A stretch of 64,000 nt of DNA from the NCBI GenBank assembly GCA_014529385.2, contig CM043946.1:39137558-39201557 (forward strand), written 5' to 3'. The DNA comes from Adiantum capillus-veneris. Lineage: Eukaryota > Streptophyta > Polypodiopsida > Polypodiales > Pteridaceae. Shown here in pieces: positions 63,089 through 64,000 of this stretch. Positions within the stretch are counted from its first letter, which is position 1. Each line of letters begins with the position of its first letter. The notes under the pieces are model-generated. The model did no database searches, was not told where the DNA came from, and saw only the letters and a list, made by a program, of their open reading frames with translations. Made by a program: the position numbers and the translations under genes.

Positions 63089-64000
63089 AGAGAGCCGGAG
63101 CACAGGTCGCCCTTGCAACTGGCGTGCCCCTCTCCTTACGCTCTTGAGGAGCCCCTTTGTGAGCAGCCCCTTGACTCCTTTTCTGTAGCTGCTATAGAGC
63201 CCTTAGCTCTCGGCCTTCACCTATTCCTGCAACCATCCGTCCTCTCTGTACATTGAGCCACCACAACTGCCGGCATTCTCTTTTGCTCACGGCCCAGCAC
63301 ACCTCAAGGCGGCCCTCCCTTCAGTGATCACCCCTTCAAGGTTATGCTGAAAGCCACCCCTCTGGCGGCTCTCCTTGCTATATCCGCCTGGGCAGCTCTC
63401 GGCTTTTCTTTTAGTGGAGGTCTCGACCTTGGACAGTAGGCCCCTCTCTCCCTCCTCCACTGGATGCGCTGCTTACGGCCTTTGTTTTTTTAAGCCGTGG
63501 ACGACCTCCATGCCCTTGAACTCGCACAGTCCGCCCATACAGCTTGCGACCTCCACCTTCTGGTCCTCCTTCTGCCTACTGCAGTCCAGCCCTCTTTTCC
63601 CCCACACCCTCCTCCTCGATGGCGGCCTCCTCTCTCACCTTATGCCGTCCCCGCCACCAGACTCTCATGCCTGGCAGATGGCAGCCCTTTCCATGCTAGG
63701 CCTCCTTGGTTGCTATATGCTTCTGCCCGTTTTCTGCATGGCGACCAGATTACCAAAAAAGCTTGTTTTTATTAAAAAAATCCTCTCAAGTTGGGCCACC
63801 TTCCCACGAGAGAATGCTCGGCACAACTGTCGCGAGCTCCGCATACCTTGATATCCAAACTTCACTTGTGTTAATGGTCCAGATTCCAACCCGATCACCA
63901 AAAAGATTCTCCTAAATAGTGTTTGCCGCGGTCGACCATCGTTTCGGGCTTCAAATAACGTCCGAATAGTAAATGACCATGCAGCCACACTCGAATCCAC
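63089..64000. other. Unassigned CT-rich sequence
   Basis: Open frames exist on both strands (for example 63375-63851 on plus) but are Pro/Leu/Ser-rich products of CT-rich DNA with no recognised motif. On the minus strand the same region is Gly/Glu-biased, as in disordered gag linkers, but nothing firmer supports that. Confidence 0.25.

Noticed and set aside
63375-63851. 158-codon plus-strand frame near the right end
   Set aside because: CT-rich DNA gives long Pro/Leu/Ser frames on both strands; no motif, signal or start context supports it.

Overview
The window is nuclear DNA of a land plant, most likely a seed plant with a large, repeat-rich genome. It consists almost entirely of LTR retrotransposons, with one copia relic, one LINE relic, SINE-like pieces and very long dinucleotide microsatellites. 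The plant assignment rests on Tat-type Ty3/gypsy elements with a second RNase H domain, primer sites for tRNA-iMet and tRNA-Asp, and a plant-type L1 ORF1. I see no intact host gene; one weak candidate for a decayed host gene lies near 60.7-61.4 kb. The species cannot be named from this sequence.

Labels used below. A (1-14,794, +): a non-autonomous LTR element with a long broken ORF of unknown function. B (4,905-13,839, -): a Tat-type Ty3/gypsy element inserted in A. C (about 14,815-18,480, -): a Ty1/copia relic carrying a solo LTR of another family (16,571-17,374). L (20,805-22,365, +): a LINE relic. D (22,372 to about 58,100, +): an LTR element with a palindrome-rich leader and a gag. E (25,276-55,911, +): a gag-protease element inside D. 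F (31,885-54,362, -): a second copy of the E family, inside E. G (37,434-48,965, -): a Tat-type Ty3/gypsy element inside F. H (52,273-54,284, -): a solo LTR inside the 5' LTR of F. The order G in F in E in D is a four-level nest covering about 36 kb. It is supported by LTR ends, short target duplications and, for G, an uninterrupted counterpart of the target site in E.

B and G each encode gag, protease, reverse transcriptase, a degenerate RNase H, an archaeal-type RNase H and integrase, and each is broken by a few stops, frameshifts or a duplication. E and F carry only gag and a retropepsin-like region, with no reverse transcriptase or integrase in either copy, so they look like a non-autonomous family. 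B, F, G and H all have 4-bp target duplications, although the usual size for plant Ty3/gypsy is 5 bp.

The most unusual signal is a family of about 65-75-residue ORFs just upstream of gag in B and G, and inside the LTR of H. They share a C-terminal signature around (E)I..S..P.ILPLI. They are present as tandem pairs in G and H. I know of no description of this family.

From 58.1 kb to the end lie microsatellites, a 43-base poly-C run, SINE-like and inverted-repeat sequence, and stretches I cannot assign.
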